A DNA stretch of 64,000 nt from Flavobacteriales bacterium (GTDB taxonomy: Bacteria; Bacteroidota; Bacteroidia; Flavobacteriales_D; Sanyastnellaceae). Below are positions 45,207 to 53,593 of the stretch, piece after piece (positions within the stretch are counted from its first letter, which is position 1; every line of letters starts with the position of its first letter). The stretch lies in assembly GCA_018402085.1 (NCBI GenBank), contig JAGYJM010000002.1, forward strand, positions 3,177,501-3,241,500, in the 5' to 3' direction. Position numbers and translations under genes: made by a program. Below the pieces are notes generated by a model. It was not told where the DNA came from and did not search any database. It saw only the letters and a program-made list of their open reading frames with translations.

Positions 45207-46233
45207 CGACCTCTTTTTTCTTAGGGGTAAGGCGAAAAGTCTTCAGTACGGCCTCAACCTCGCGAATGTATTCCCGCTTACCGAAGTAGGGTGCATAGGC
45301 GTAACCGTCTAGTGTGATGATGCGTTCATTCTGTTTGTCGTAAAACGTGAGCATATAGAAGGGGCCGCCCATAAAATCGTTTTCCATACGCCAGAGTCCG
45401 CGCAACTCTGATGCGAATTGGCCTTTAAATGTAACCTCCTCATAGCGTGGTGTCAACGCCGTGGAGGTCGTCATATAACTGTTGGGCACAGCCCCCTGAA
45501 CATGCTTGCTCAGCACCGCATTGCGCTTTTCAATGAGCCACTTCATTGAAAAGACACTGTCTGTGCTGTAAGGGTAGGTGTAAATGAAGAAGCCTTCTTT
45601 GACATCGTGGTTTTGTCCGCCTTTCATACGCGTCATCTCGCGCTGGATCCAGATAAAGTCTTTCTGACTCGTTACCAACTGAGCTTCGCGCGGCACATCA
45701 ATCGTAAAACCATATTGCTCAGACAGTTCAGTATTTAACACCTCATTATCAAAGGCTTTAATGTTCGACTTTAGCCGGCTGATTTCCTCCGTGTTCAATA
45801 CACTCAGCATCTCATCACCGCGATCTATGATCGCAGAAGCAACAGCATCTGGTGTTTTCCCTTTTGCCTCGATGTAAATCTGTTCCTGCGAATACCGCTC
45901 TTTGTAAAATTTCACGGTGGGATCTTGTGTATCCACCCGGTCAGCTACTTCAACAACCAACACATTGCGGTGTGGCCTCCAGAATTTATCAAAGTCAACG
46001 GGGTCAATCTGTATAAGGTCAAACATGTCTTCCGCTTGCGGCAGCACCGGGTACGGGCGCTGCACGACCTCCCGAATCGCAGCTCCTATGGCTCCTTTCC
46101 ATTGCTGTTCTGTAGCTACCACAAGCAACTCCCCCGCCGGGCCCACTTTTCCGGGCAGCCCGGCTCTTCCACCCTCATTGCTGCCACATGACAACAAGAG
46201 GCCAATAATCATCATGATCAACAGGTTTCGCAT
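45196..46233 (-). CDS. DUF4837 family lipoprotein
   Basis: 345 residues from MRNLLIMMIIGLLLSC (lipobox Cys16); 12 upstream in-frame codons are excluded because they would break the signal peptide. Features shared with DUF4837 proteins include GELLVVATEQQWKG near the N-terminus and FYMLTFYDKQNERIITLDGYAYAPYFGKREYIRE near the C-terminus. The family is confined to Bacteroidota; function unknown, cell envelope location likely. Confidence 0.85.
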   Translation of the reverse strand: MRNLLIMMIIGLLLSCGSNEGGRAGLPGKVGPAGELLVVATEQQWKGAIGAAIREVVQRPYPVLPQAEDMFDLIQIDPVDFDKFWRPHRNVLVVEVADRVDTQDPTVKFYKERYSQEQIYIEAKGKTPDAVASAIIDRGDEMLSVLNTEEISRLKSNIKAFDNEVLNTELSEQYGFTIDVPREAQLVTSQKDFIWIQREMTRMKGGQNHDVKEGFFIYTYPYSTDSVFSMKWLIEKRNAVLSKHVQGAVPNSYMTTSTALTPRYEEVTFKGQFASELRGLWRMENDFMGGPFYMLTFYDKQNERIITLDGYAYAPYFGKREYIREVEAVLKTFRLTPKKKEVASE

Positions 46234-46780
46234 AGCTTCCGTTATAACGTCAATACTGATTGGTAGCAAAGCTACTCCGCATTTATTTCATTCGAAAAGG
46301 TACACTTAGTGAACGCACCGCGTCAAATGCTTGTTACGCCAAACACGGCCTTGCTCAAGTAATAATCTCAGTTCTGAGTGGTCTGCCGTCATCCGTCTGC
46401 GGTCTAAGACCCCTCACCCGTGGCCGCATAGCGACCACGGGAGCTCCCCTAATTTTAGGGGAGCCTTAGAATTTGGTAGTGTCCTGAAAAAGTCACGTAT
46501 TTCAACAACCCGGCGGCAATAGCCGCCGCCACACTTAAACCAAGGCCAGGAAGAGAGGGATGCGCCACGCGCATCCTTTACGTCGAACGACAATTCTCAG
46601 ACAGCTATAAGCCGTCTCCTCAAATCTGCCGAAAGATGAAATAGCAGCGCAACTATGCGCTGAACCCCTATCACCTCACTCCTGAACCGAAAGACCCCTC
46701 ACCCGACCCTGCTTCGCAGTCTCGGGAGCGCCCCTAAATTAGGGGAGCATTCGTGTGAGTTGAACGTCCCGCAGGAGACC
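46234..46780. repeat. Intergenic hairpin-repeat block (families A, B, C, F)
   Basis: 46395-46470: CCCCTCACCCGTGGCCGC..GCGACCACGGG then GCTCCCCTAATTTTAGGGGAGC. 46512-46527: GGCGGC-AATA-GCCGCC. 46558-46576: GGATGCG/CGCATCC. 46643-46662: GCAGCGCAACTATGCGCTG. 46681-46755: a second family A unit. No gene is seen. Confidence 0.7.
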
Positions 46781-48043
46781 CTACTTATAGATATACAACT
46801 TCTGCCCCACCCGAATCATGTGCCCGCGAATGTTATTCCAGGCCTTCAGCTGTGAAACCCTCACCCCGAATCGCTGAGCGATCGTGCCAAGCACATCCCC
46901 GGAGCGCACATAATATACGATCGGTTCGTCTTCTACCACAACCTCTGGTTCTTCGTCGGGCTTGTAATTGCGAATGCTGTCTTCAAGAGCTATGAAAGCC
47001 TCCACTTCTTTGTAAGGAAGGCGCAATTCATAGGCGCCTCCTTTCGGCACTACCCCTCTGCGGTACGTTGGATTGTACCACGCCAACTCATCTACGGTCA
47101 ACCCGGTGTACGCTGCCACCTGGTCAAATCGCACTTGTTCGGTAACCCTTAGCGTGTCGGTTTCAGCCCAGCTGCAACTCGCCTCTGCCGGAAAGATGTT
47201 GTGTTCTTCATGAAAGTTCATCAGATAATTAACGGCGATGAAGGCAGGCACATATCCGCGGGTTTCGCGGGGCAGGAAAGGACGTACTTCCCAGTAGGTG
47301 GTCTTGCCGCCTGACCTGCGAATGGCTTTGTTCACATTGCCCGGCCCCGCGTTATAGGCTGCCAGAGCAAGGCTCCAGTCGTTGTACATACCATGCAGCT
47401 TTTTCAGGTATCTGCACGCTGCTTCAGTACTTCGTTGCGGATCCATCCGTTCGTCTACGTATGAATTGATCTGAAGGTCATACATGCGTCCGGTACCATA
47501 CATGAACTGCCACAACCCTGTAGCCCCCACCCTAGAGCGGGCCTTTGGATTGAGGGCAGACTCCACAATGGGAAGGTAGCGCAACTCAAGCGGCACATCA
47601 TACTTGTCGAGGTACTCTTCAAAAAGGGGGAAATAATACCGTGAAAGCCCAAGCATGCGCCCGAGTTGCTCGTTTCGGCGTGTGGCGTAAAAGGAAATGT
47701 AGTCAATGATGACCTCTGAAGGCTGCAGGTCCATCGGGGTTTCAGCATTGAGCATTTCAAGCCGCGTGAAGATAAGCGCCGTATCGAGTGCCGGCACTGA
47801 ATCTTCTCCGAAGGCGTAAATATTCCAGAGGAGCGTATCTGTACTCAGGCAGAACTGGTCGCGAAACGACTGCTGCCAGATGCTGTCGATCTCATTGAGG
47901 AAGAGACCGTTCACCAGCACAACATCCTTTACCGGTTTCACCAAAGGATCAAGCAGAAGAGCCGAATCAGCTTCGGTTTCTTGCGCTTGAAGCGGGGCAA
48001 TATATACGCACAGTACGGCAAGGCCTACTGAAAATCTTCGCAC
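46781..48043 (-). CDS. mltD: Membrane-bound lytic murein transglycosylase D-like protein
   Basis: 420 residues; signal peptide ending APLQAQ. The SLT domain (~140-260) has catalytic Glu161 in ESALNPKARSRVGATGLWQFM and the AAYNAGPGNV motif. One clear LysM domain (YYVRSGDVLGTIAQRFGVRVSQL..) ends the protein at ~375-420, and a diverged LysM-like segment precedes it. It cleaves peptidoglycan between MurNAc and GlcNAc, forming anhydro ends. It starts 55 bases after tatA and is probably cotranscribed. Confidence 0.9.
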   Translation of the reverse strand: MRRFSVGLAVLCVYIAPLQAQETEADSALLLDPLVKPVKDVVLVNGLFLNEIDSIWQQSFRDQFCLSTDTLLWNIYAFGEDSVPALDTALIFTRLEMLNAETPMDLQPSEVIIDYISFYATRRNEQLGRMLGLSRYYFPLFEEYLDKYDVPLELRYLPIVESALNPKARSRVGATGLWQFMYGTGRMYDLQINSYVDERMDPQRSTEAACRYLKKLHGMYNDWSLALAAYNAGPGNVNKAIRRSGGKTTYWEVRPFLPRETRGYVPAFIAVNYLMNFHEEHNIFPAEASCSWAETDTLRVTEQVRFDQVAAYTGLTVDELAWYNPTYRRGVVPKGGAYELRLPYKEVEAFIALEDSIRNYKPDEEPEVVVEDEPIVYYVRSGDVLGTIAQRFGVRVSQLKAWNNIRGHMIRVGQKLYIYK

Positions 48044-48098
48044 AGTAAAAAATTCTGGGGTTTAACCATTCGCCGCTGAGTCCGGCTCTATCAATGAA

Positions 48099-48287
48099 TC
48101 AGCGGTCAATATTATCGCGCTTCTGATCGCTACCGTTCTGGTCTTCGTCGTCGTTCTTGGTCGCCTCTTTGAATTCTTTCACGCCACGACCCAGACCACG
48201 CATCAACTCAGGAATTTTACGTCCACCAAACAACAGCAGGATCACTGCTACGATCAAAACAATTTGCCAGGGGCCAATGCTACCCAT
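48099..48287 (-). CDS. tatA: Sec-independent protein translocase TatA/E
   Basis: 62 residues from [15 protein letters not shown]; a long in-frame extension to 48503 runs through repeat DNA and panC and is rejected. One membrane helix (~7-20), the [23 protein letters not shown] hinge and amphipathic helix, and an acidic tail. It forms the protein-conducting element of the twin-arginine pathway; tatC is not in the window. A hairpin-GATG element lies 19 bases before the start codon. Confidence 0.92.
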   Translation of the reverse strand: MGSIGPWQIVLIVAVILLLFGGRKIPELMRGLGRGVKEFKEATKNDDEDQNGSDQKRDNIDR

Positions 48288-48305
48288 ATCTGAGGTGTTT
48301 CTTGG

Positions 48306-48333
48306 TTTCTTTTCGGCGATAAAACGCCGGATG
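48306..48333 (+). repeat. Hairpin-GATG element upstream of tatA
   Basis: TTTCTTTT, CGGCG-ATAAAA-CGCCG, GATG. A shorter stem and a longer loop than the strict form. Confidence 0.65.
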
Positions 48334-48393
48334 GAGATTCTTAGTGCAAAGGTAGCGGAATTTATGCGAGTAGCCGCCGTGTGCTGCTGAATC

Positions 48394-49236
48394 TCAGTCT
48401 GTGAGTGGCTCGTTATCAATGAGCCTGACCGCCCCAACCTTTGCGGCGACGAGCGCTCTGACCGGTTCGTCCCATTTCTGTGCCGGCTCAAAGCTGTTTT
48501 CATTAACCAACGCTACATACTCCAGTTCTACACCGGGCTGTTGTTCCAGGTGGCGCTGTGCCCACTTTTCGAGCTTCCTCGGGTCAAGGTGCTGCTTGCG
48601 TGACTTCATTTCGCGCAGGGTGTGCCACAGGGCAAGGGCGTTTTGCCTGTCGGCCGGGCTGAGGCGCACATTTCGTGAACTGAGAGCGAGTCCGTCTGCA
48701 TCACGCACCAGCGCGCAAGGCATAATCCTGACCGGTAGTTTTTCACGTTTCACGAGTTCCCGCACCACGGCAAGCTGCTGAAAGTCTTTTTCGCCAAAGT
48801 AAGCCTTATCAGGGTTGACCGTTTTGAAGAGCTTCCGCACAATGGTAACGACCCCGTCAAAATGGCCCGGGCGCTTCGCTGCCTCGAGCGTTTCTGTCAA
48901 GTGTCCGTAGTCGGCAGCACTTCTCTCGGGGCGACTGCCATACATGCCTTCTATGCTCGGAGCAAAAACAAGGTCGCATCCCGCCGCTTCTGCGGCGGCC
49001 AAATCAGCCGAAAGAGCACGGGGATACGCCAAAAGATCGTCAGAACGGTCAAATTGAGTCGGATTCACGAAAATACTGACCACACAAAGTTCGTTCTCTT
49101 CTGCAGCCCTGCGGATAAGCGCAGAATGCCCTGAATGCAGCGCACCCATTGTAGGTACGAACCCAATACTGGCGGGGGTATTGAAGTAGGCTCGCCGCAA
49201 TTTTTGCCATTCATCAGGCCGGGTGAAAACAAGCAT
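48394..49236 (-). CDS. panC: Pantoate--beta-alanine ligase (pantothenate synthetase)
   Basis: 280 residues, the normal length. ATP-binding HIGH-type motif HSGH in [28 protein letters not shown], and the KMSKS-like ALSSRN. It condenses pantoate and beta-alanine with ATP to give pantothenate, the coenzyme A precursor. A hairpin-GATG element spans [11 protein letters not shown], where other PanC proteins have an equally long stretch, so it did not lengthen the protein. It is divergent from the GT5-like gene, a common arrangement in Bacteroidota. Confidence 0.95.
   Translation of the reverse strand: MLVFTRPDEWQKLRRAYFNTPASIGFVPTMGALHSGHSALIRRAAEENELCVVSIFVNPTQFDRSDDLLAYPRALSADLAAAEAAGCDLVFAPSIEGMYGSRPERSAADYGHLTETLEAAKRPGHFDGVVTIVRKLFKTVNPDKAYFGEKDFQQLAVVRELVKREKLPVRIMPCALVRDADGLALSSRNVRLSPADRQNALALWHTLREMKSRKQHLDPRKLEKWAQRHLEQQPGVELEYVALVNENSFEPAQKWDEPVRALVAAKVGAVRLIDNEPLTD
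48976..48998 (-). repeat. Hairpin-GATG element inside panC
   Basis: Minus strand CCGCCGC-AGAA-GCGGCGG-GATGC (seven pairs), sense. It encodes A-A-A-E-A-A-G in the usual frame. Strict member. Confidence 0.7.
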
Positions 49237-49287
49237 CGAATGAAGTCACTTCTGGGTTAGCAAAACGGCCAAAGCTAACGGATTCAC

Positions 49288-49318
49288 TTGAACTGAGGCA
49301 CTATTTTTTGTACTTTTG
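49288..49318 (+). promoter_or_regulatory. Promoter of the GT5-like gene
   Basis: TTG (49288-49290)-N20-TACTTTTG (49311-49318), 28 bases before the ATG. Confidence 0.7.
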
Positions 49319-49346
49319 CAAGAATTCCTGACAAAATCCAATCCTG

Positions 49347-50177
49347 ATGAGTAAAGCCAAGATCCTCTACGTTTCACAAGAAATTCAACCCTTCTGCCCG
49401 GAAACAATAATATCAAGGATTAGCAGGCAACTCCCGCAGGGCGCTCACGAAAAAGATAAAGAGATTCGCGTTTTTATGCCGCGTTACGGCAAGATCAATG
49501 AACGCCGTCACCAACTTCATGAAGTGATCCGTCTATCGGGGATGAACCTGATCGTAAACGATACTGATCACCCCTTGATCATCAAAGTGGCCTCCATTCC
49601 TAGTGCACGTATGCAAGTGTACTTTATTGACAATGAAGAGTACTTTAAGCGCAAGCATTACCTCACCGATGAAGACGGTGACCTTTTCGAAGACAGCGAC
49701 GAGCGAGCCATGTTCTTTTCTCGCGGTGTGCTCGAAACGGTAAAAAAGCTTGGCTGGGTGCCGGATGTAATTCATTGCCACGGCTGGATGTCTTCCCTTA
49801 TGCCGGTATATGCAAAACATATGTACAAAAATGACGCCCACTTTGCCGATTCAAAAGTGGTCTACAGCGTATACGATAACGGTTTCGAGGGTCAATTGAG
49901 CAGTGATTTTACCAAAAAACTCCAATTTGACGGCGTTCCGGACGATATCATTCCGTTTATTGACAAGCCAACCTTTGAGAACCTGAATAAAGCCGCAATC
50001 AAATATTCTGACGGTGTGCTCGTTAACAGTGATGTTAACAATGCGAAACTTTCGAAATTTATCGACGAGCAAAACATTCCGGTTGTCAACAACGCAGCGG
50101 AAGACAGCATTGTTGCCGACGCTATTTCACTCTATGACACCGTGCTTGAGGGAAACCATGAACTTGTTGAAGACTGA
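49347..50177 (+). CDS. Glycogen/starch synthase N-terminal domain protein (GT5-like, truncated)
   Basis: 276 residues, matching only the N-terminal Rossmann half of GT5 synthases (~480 residues). YVSQEIQPF, VFMPRYG and DVIHCHGWMSSL are typical, but the KTGGL ADP-glucose motif after residue 15 is replaced by CPETIISRISRQL, and the C-terminal GT-B half is absent. Catalysis as a glycogen synthase is therefore doubtful, and a regulatory or structural role is possible. This short form next to panC recurs in Bacteroidota. The DUF4270 gene starts directly after it. Confidence 0.82.
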   Translation: MSKAKILYVSQEIQPFCPETIISRISRQLPQGAHEKDKEIRVFMPRYGKINERRHQLHEVIRLSGMNLIVNDTDHPLIIKVASIPSARMQVYFIDNEEYFKRKHYLTDEDGDLFEDSDERAMFFSRGVLETVKKLGWVPDVIHCHGWMSSLMPVYAKHMYKNDAHFADSKVVYSVYDNGFEGQLSSDFTKKLQFDGVPDDIIPFIDKPTFENLNKAAIKYSDGVLVNSDVNNAKLSKFIDEQNIPVVNNAAEDSIVADAISLYDTVLEGNHELVED

Positions 50178-50193
50178 TTTGAATAAGCATAGA

Positions 50194-51495
50194 ATGATCC
50201 ATCCATGGCGGCTCCTAGGAGCCGCCTTCTTTATGGCCTCCACCCTGTTGCTTGCGAGCTGTGAAAAGCCCGAGCAATCAATCGGTCTGAATCTGCAACC
50301 GGAAGACGAGCTTATCAACGTTTTCCGTACAGACACCTTCACGATTACGGCAGAGATCATCCCGGAAGACTCCCTTCGCACGGATGAGCTTTCACAGATG
50401 CTCCTCGGAAACTATTTCGACCCGGAGATTGGCCGGCTCAGTGCTTCTTTCTATTCTCAAGTGCGTCTCTCTACGCCTGATCATGACTTCGGAAGCAATC
50501 CGGTGGCCGATTCTCTCGTGCTTTCTATGCGCTACACCGGAGAGCTTTTTGGTTCGCAGCAGCCGCAATTCTTTGAGGTCTTCGAGATGAGTGATTCGCT
50601 TTCGCTTGATTCGGCCTATTACTCAAATCAAGACCACGAGATCACCGGTGCAAACCTTGTCGCTCCCGGTGTGCCACCCATTCGCATGGATCCCCGAAAG
50701 GAAGTCAGCCTGGCGAACGACACAGTACCGCCCCAACTTCGCCTCCGCCTTAGCGATGAATTGGCCAACGACTGGGTGAATCTTGACCCGGCAACCTATG
50801 ATTCAAATGACGCCTGGACCTCTTACTTTAAAGGCCTCTACGTGCGTTCTTCTTCTTATACCGGCGGTATTGCACACCTTGACCTGGTGTCAAGCGAATC
50901 CGGAATCCGCTTGTATTATCATAACGATACCGACACCTCCTTTTTTGATTACACCATCAACAATGTAACGGCGCGGTACAGCCGGTTTGAGCATGAATTC
51001 ATTGGTGAGCTTGCGCCTTTGAACACCGGAGAACCGGTGGATGCTCAGGTTAGTCCCCGCGTTCAGAGTGCTTCAGGTATGAAGAGCTTGCTGACGTTTC
51101 CGGGGCTTGATTCATTAAATGTGAACCAGGAGCGAACCATTAACAAGGCTGAATTGATCATTCCGTGCGCTGAACGATCAGATCTGCGGAAGTTTTATCC
51201 GACACGGCTTTTTCTGCTGACTGAAAACGACGAGGGCGATATTGTGGGCATTCCCGGACAACTTTCCGGCACCGTAGAAGTAGGGGGTTTCTATGAATTA
51301 ACAGAAAATCGTTACCGTTTCAATGTTACCCGTTGGCTGCAACTCTATCTGAACGGTGAAGTCACCGTGAATTATCTTTACCTCGTAGCAGGTAATGCCG
51401 GAGTCAGCGCCAGAAACGTTGCCCTCAACGGCCCGGAACACAGTCTTGACGACCCCTCGCAAAATATGCGGCTTCAGGTGACGTATTCTTATTGA
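50194..51495 (+). CDS. DUF4270 family lipoprotein
   Basis: 433 residues from MIHPWRLLGAAFFM with lipobox LLASC (Cys23). An upstream in-frame ATG at 50158 would overlap the GT5-like gene by 20 bp and lengthen the n-region; it cannot be excluded. Beta-rich body with RTDTFTITAEIIPEDS near the start and YLYLVAGNAG..RNVALNGPEH near the end, as in DUF4270. Function unknown. Gene order GT5-DUF4270-glmS is shared by many Bacteroidota. Confidence 0.85.
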   Translation: MIHPWRLLGAAFFMASTLLLASCEKPEQSIGLNLQPEDELINVFRTDTFTITAEIIPEDSLRTDELSQMLLGNYFDPEIGRLSASFYSQVRLSTPDHDFGSNPVADSLVLSMRYTGELFGSQQPQFFEVFEMSDSLSLDSAYYSNQDHEITGANLVAPGVPPIRMDPRKEVSLANDTVPPQLRLRLSDELANDWVNLDPATYDSNDAWTSYFKGLYVRSSSYTGGIAHLDLVSSESGIRLYYHNDTDTSFFDYTINNVTARYSRFEHEFIGELAPLNTGEPVDAQVSPRVQSASGMKSLLTFPGLDSLNVNQERTINKAELIIPCAERSDLRKFYPTRLFLLTENDEGDIVGIPGQLSGTVEVGGFYELTENRYRFNVTRWLQLYLNGEVTVNYLYLVAGNAGVSARNVALNGPEHSLDDPSQNMRLQVTYSY

Positions 51496-51505
51496 TTCGG
51501 CTACG

Positions 51506-51533
51506 TTGCTGTAGCTTTGATTTTCTACTTTCG
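51506..51533 (+). promoter_or_regulatory. Promoter elements upstream of glmS
   Basis: TAGCTTTG (51512-51519) with TTG at 51492, and TACTTTCG (51526-51533) with TTG at 51506; both pairs have 17-base spacing. Confidence 0.5.
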
Positions 51534-51570
51534 CATAGTCCCGACTACTATGGGGCTCAATTAGATTATT

Positions 51571-53415
51571 ATGTGTGGAATTGTTGCCTACCTCGGACGA
51601 GAAGATGCTTATCCGGTATTGATTAAAGGGCTCAAGCGTCTAGAATACCGCGGTTATGACAGCGCGGGCGTGGCCCTGCTCAATGATGGAGAGATCAGCT
51701 TGCATAAGTGCAAAGGAAAAGTCTCTGACCTTGAGTCACATGTTGGCGTGCCGAATGTCGCAGGATCCGTTGGTATCGGCCATACCCGATGGGCTACCCA
51801 TGGGCCGCCCAATGATGTCAACGCCCACCCTCACCTTTCCGGAAAGGGCGACCTGGCGATCATCCATAACGGTATCATCGAGAATTACAATACCCTTAAA
51901 GAAGAGCTGATCAACCGCGGACATCATTTCGAGAGTGAAACCGACACAGAGGTACTCGCACACCTCATAGAAGAAGTTCGCAGCAATACCGACACTTCCC
52001 TTTTTGAAGCCGTTCGGATTTCACTCAATGAAGTTGTAGGCGCGTACGCCATCGTAGTCATGGATAAAAACAATCCTGACCAGCTCATTGCCGCGAAAAA
52101 AAGCAGTCCGTTGGTGATCGGTATCGGTGAAGATGGCACCTACTATGTGGGTTCAGATGCAACCCCCATTGTAGAATACACGAAAAACGTCGTGTACATG
52201 GAAGACGAAGAGGTGGCCCTGCTTGACCGCACGAAAGGGCTCAAAATTGTGACCATCCAGAACAGAGAAAAGACACCCTACATTCAGGAGCTGGAGCTTC
52301 ACTTAGAAGCCCTTGAAAAAGGCGGGTACGACTACTTCATGCTCAAGGAGATTTACGAACAGCCGCGCTCTATACGCGACTGTTTCAGGGGGCGAATCAG
52401 CCTTCAAAAAGGAATGGTCCGCCTTTCAGGCATTGAGGTGCACGAAGAAAAGTGGATCAACGCAAAACGCATCATCATCGTTGGATGTGGCACGTCATGG
52501 CATGCCGGACTGGTTGGCGAGTACCTCTTTGAAGATCTCGCCCGGATTCCGGTGGAGGTAGAATACGCCTCTGAGTTTCGCTACCGCAATCCGGTCATCA
52601 ACAGCGACGACATTGTGATTGCGATTTCACAAAGTGGCGAAACCGCAGACACCCTCGCGGCTATTCAGTTGGCCAAGAGCAAAGGGGCACACATCTTCGG
52701 AGTGTGCAACGTCGTAGGCTCTACGATCTCCCGTGAAACCGACAGCGGATGCTATACCCATGCGGGTCCGGAAATTGGGGTCGCCTCAACGAAAGCCTTC
52801 ACTGCGCAAGTCACGGTGCTCACCCTAATGGCGCTGGCCGTGGCACAGAAACGCAATGCTATTTCGGCTGAGCGTCTGCACCGCCTGATCGTTGAAATCA
52901 GCTCATTGCCTGATAAAGTTCAGACCGCGCTGGAGTCAAACAAAATGGTGGAACACATTTCGGGCATTTATAAAGATGCGCGAAACGCCCTGTACCTGGG
53001 TCGTGGTTACACCTTTCCGGTAGCGCTGGAAGGCGCTCTGAAACTGAAAGAAATCAGTTACATCCATGCCGAAGGATACCCTGCGGCAGAAATGAAACAC
53101 GGGCCGATTGCCCTGATCGATGAGGAGATGCCGGTGTTTGTCATTGCGACACACGGACAAAGTTACGAGAAGGTGGTGAGCAATATTCAGGAGGTCAAAG
53201 CCCGAAAAGGGAAGATCATTGCCATCGTTACCGCGGGCGAGCAGCATGTACTGACGCTTGCAGACCACATTATTGAGATTCCGAAGACAGACGATGCGCT
53301 TGTGCCGATTGTGTCTGTGATTCCGCTGCAACTACTTAGTTATCATATCGCTCTGATGCGCGGCTGCAATGTTGACCAGCCCCGGAACCTGGCCAAGTCT
53401 GTTACGGTTGAATGA
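51571..53415 (+). CDS. glmS: Glutamine--fructose-6-phosphate aminotransferase (isomerizing)
   Basis: 614 residues, full length. The N-terminal glutaminase begins MCGIVAYLG with nucleophile Cys2 and includes GYDSAG and HTRWATHG. Two SIS isomerase domains follow (CGTSWHAG, SQSGETADT; LGRGYTFPVALEGALKLKEISYIHAE), and the C-terminus AKSVTVE is the conserved lid. It makes glucosamine-6-phosphate for peptidoglycan and lipopolysaccharide. No glmS ribozyme-like element is evident in the 75-base leader. Confidence 0.97.
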   Translation: MCGIVAYLGREDAYPVLIKGLKRLEYRGYDSAGVALLNDGEISLHKCKGKVSDLESHVGVPNVAGSVGIGHTRWATHGPPNDVNAHPHLSGKGDLAIIHNGIIENYNTLKEELINRGHHFESETDTEVLAHLIEEVRSNTDTSLFEAVRISLNEVVGAYAIVVMDKNNPDQLIAAKKSSPLVIGIGEDGTYYVGSDATPIVEYTKNVVYMEDEEVALLDRTKGLKIVTIQNREKTPYIQELELHLEALEKGGYDYFMLKEIYEQPRSIRDCFRGRISLQKGMVRLSGIEVHEEKWINAKRIIIVGCGTSWHAGLVGEYLFEDLARIPVEVEYASEFRYRNPVINSDDIVIAISQSGETADTLAAIQLAKSKGAHIFGVCNVVGSTISRETDSGCYTHAGPEIGVASTKAFTAQVTVLTLMALAVAQKRNAISAERLHRLIVEISSLPDKVQTALESNKMVEHISGIYKDARNALYLGRGYTFPVALEGALKLKEISYIHAEGYPAAEMKHGPIALIDEEMPVFVIATHGQSYEKVVSNIQEVKARKGKIIAIVTAGEQHVLTLADHIIEIPKTDDALVPIVSVIPLQLLSYHIALMRGCNVDQPRNLAKSVTVE

Positions 53416-53454
53416 TAATCGTCAGCCTCTCAGGCAGACTGAAAAAAAAGAGTT

Positions 53455-53462
53455 TAGCTTTG
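53455..53462 (+). promoter_or_regulatory. -7 element upstream of the beta-barrel gene
   Basis: TAGCTTTG, identical to the boxes at 28393, 36348 and 51512. It implies a leader of ~120 bases before 53594. No good TTG partner is seen. Confidence 0.45.
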
Positions 53463-53593
53463 CTCCGTCTTAGCGGTGTACGTGTCGCTATCAAAGACGA
53501 AATGTTGAAAACCAATTTTCTGAACAGGCTGTCAGGCACGACAAACTTGTTTCCTTGCAGCTTGGAATCGATTTATCCTTAAATTCAAACCAA

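Noticed and set aside
48288-48503. Long N-terminal extension of TatA
   Set aside because: It would include the hairpin repeat and part of panC; the conserved protein begins at 48287.
49001-49236. Hairpin element as an insertion that lengthened PanC
   Set aside because: The surrounding stretch has the usual PanC length; if the element is real here it replaced rather than added residues.
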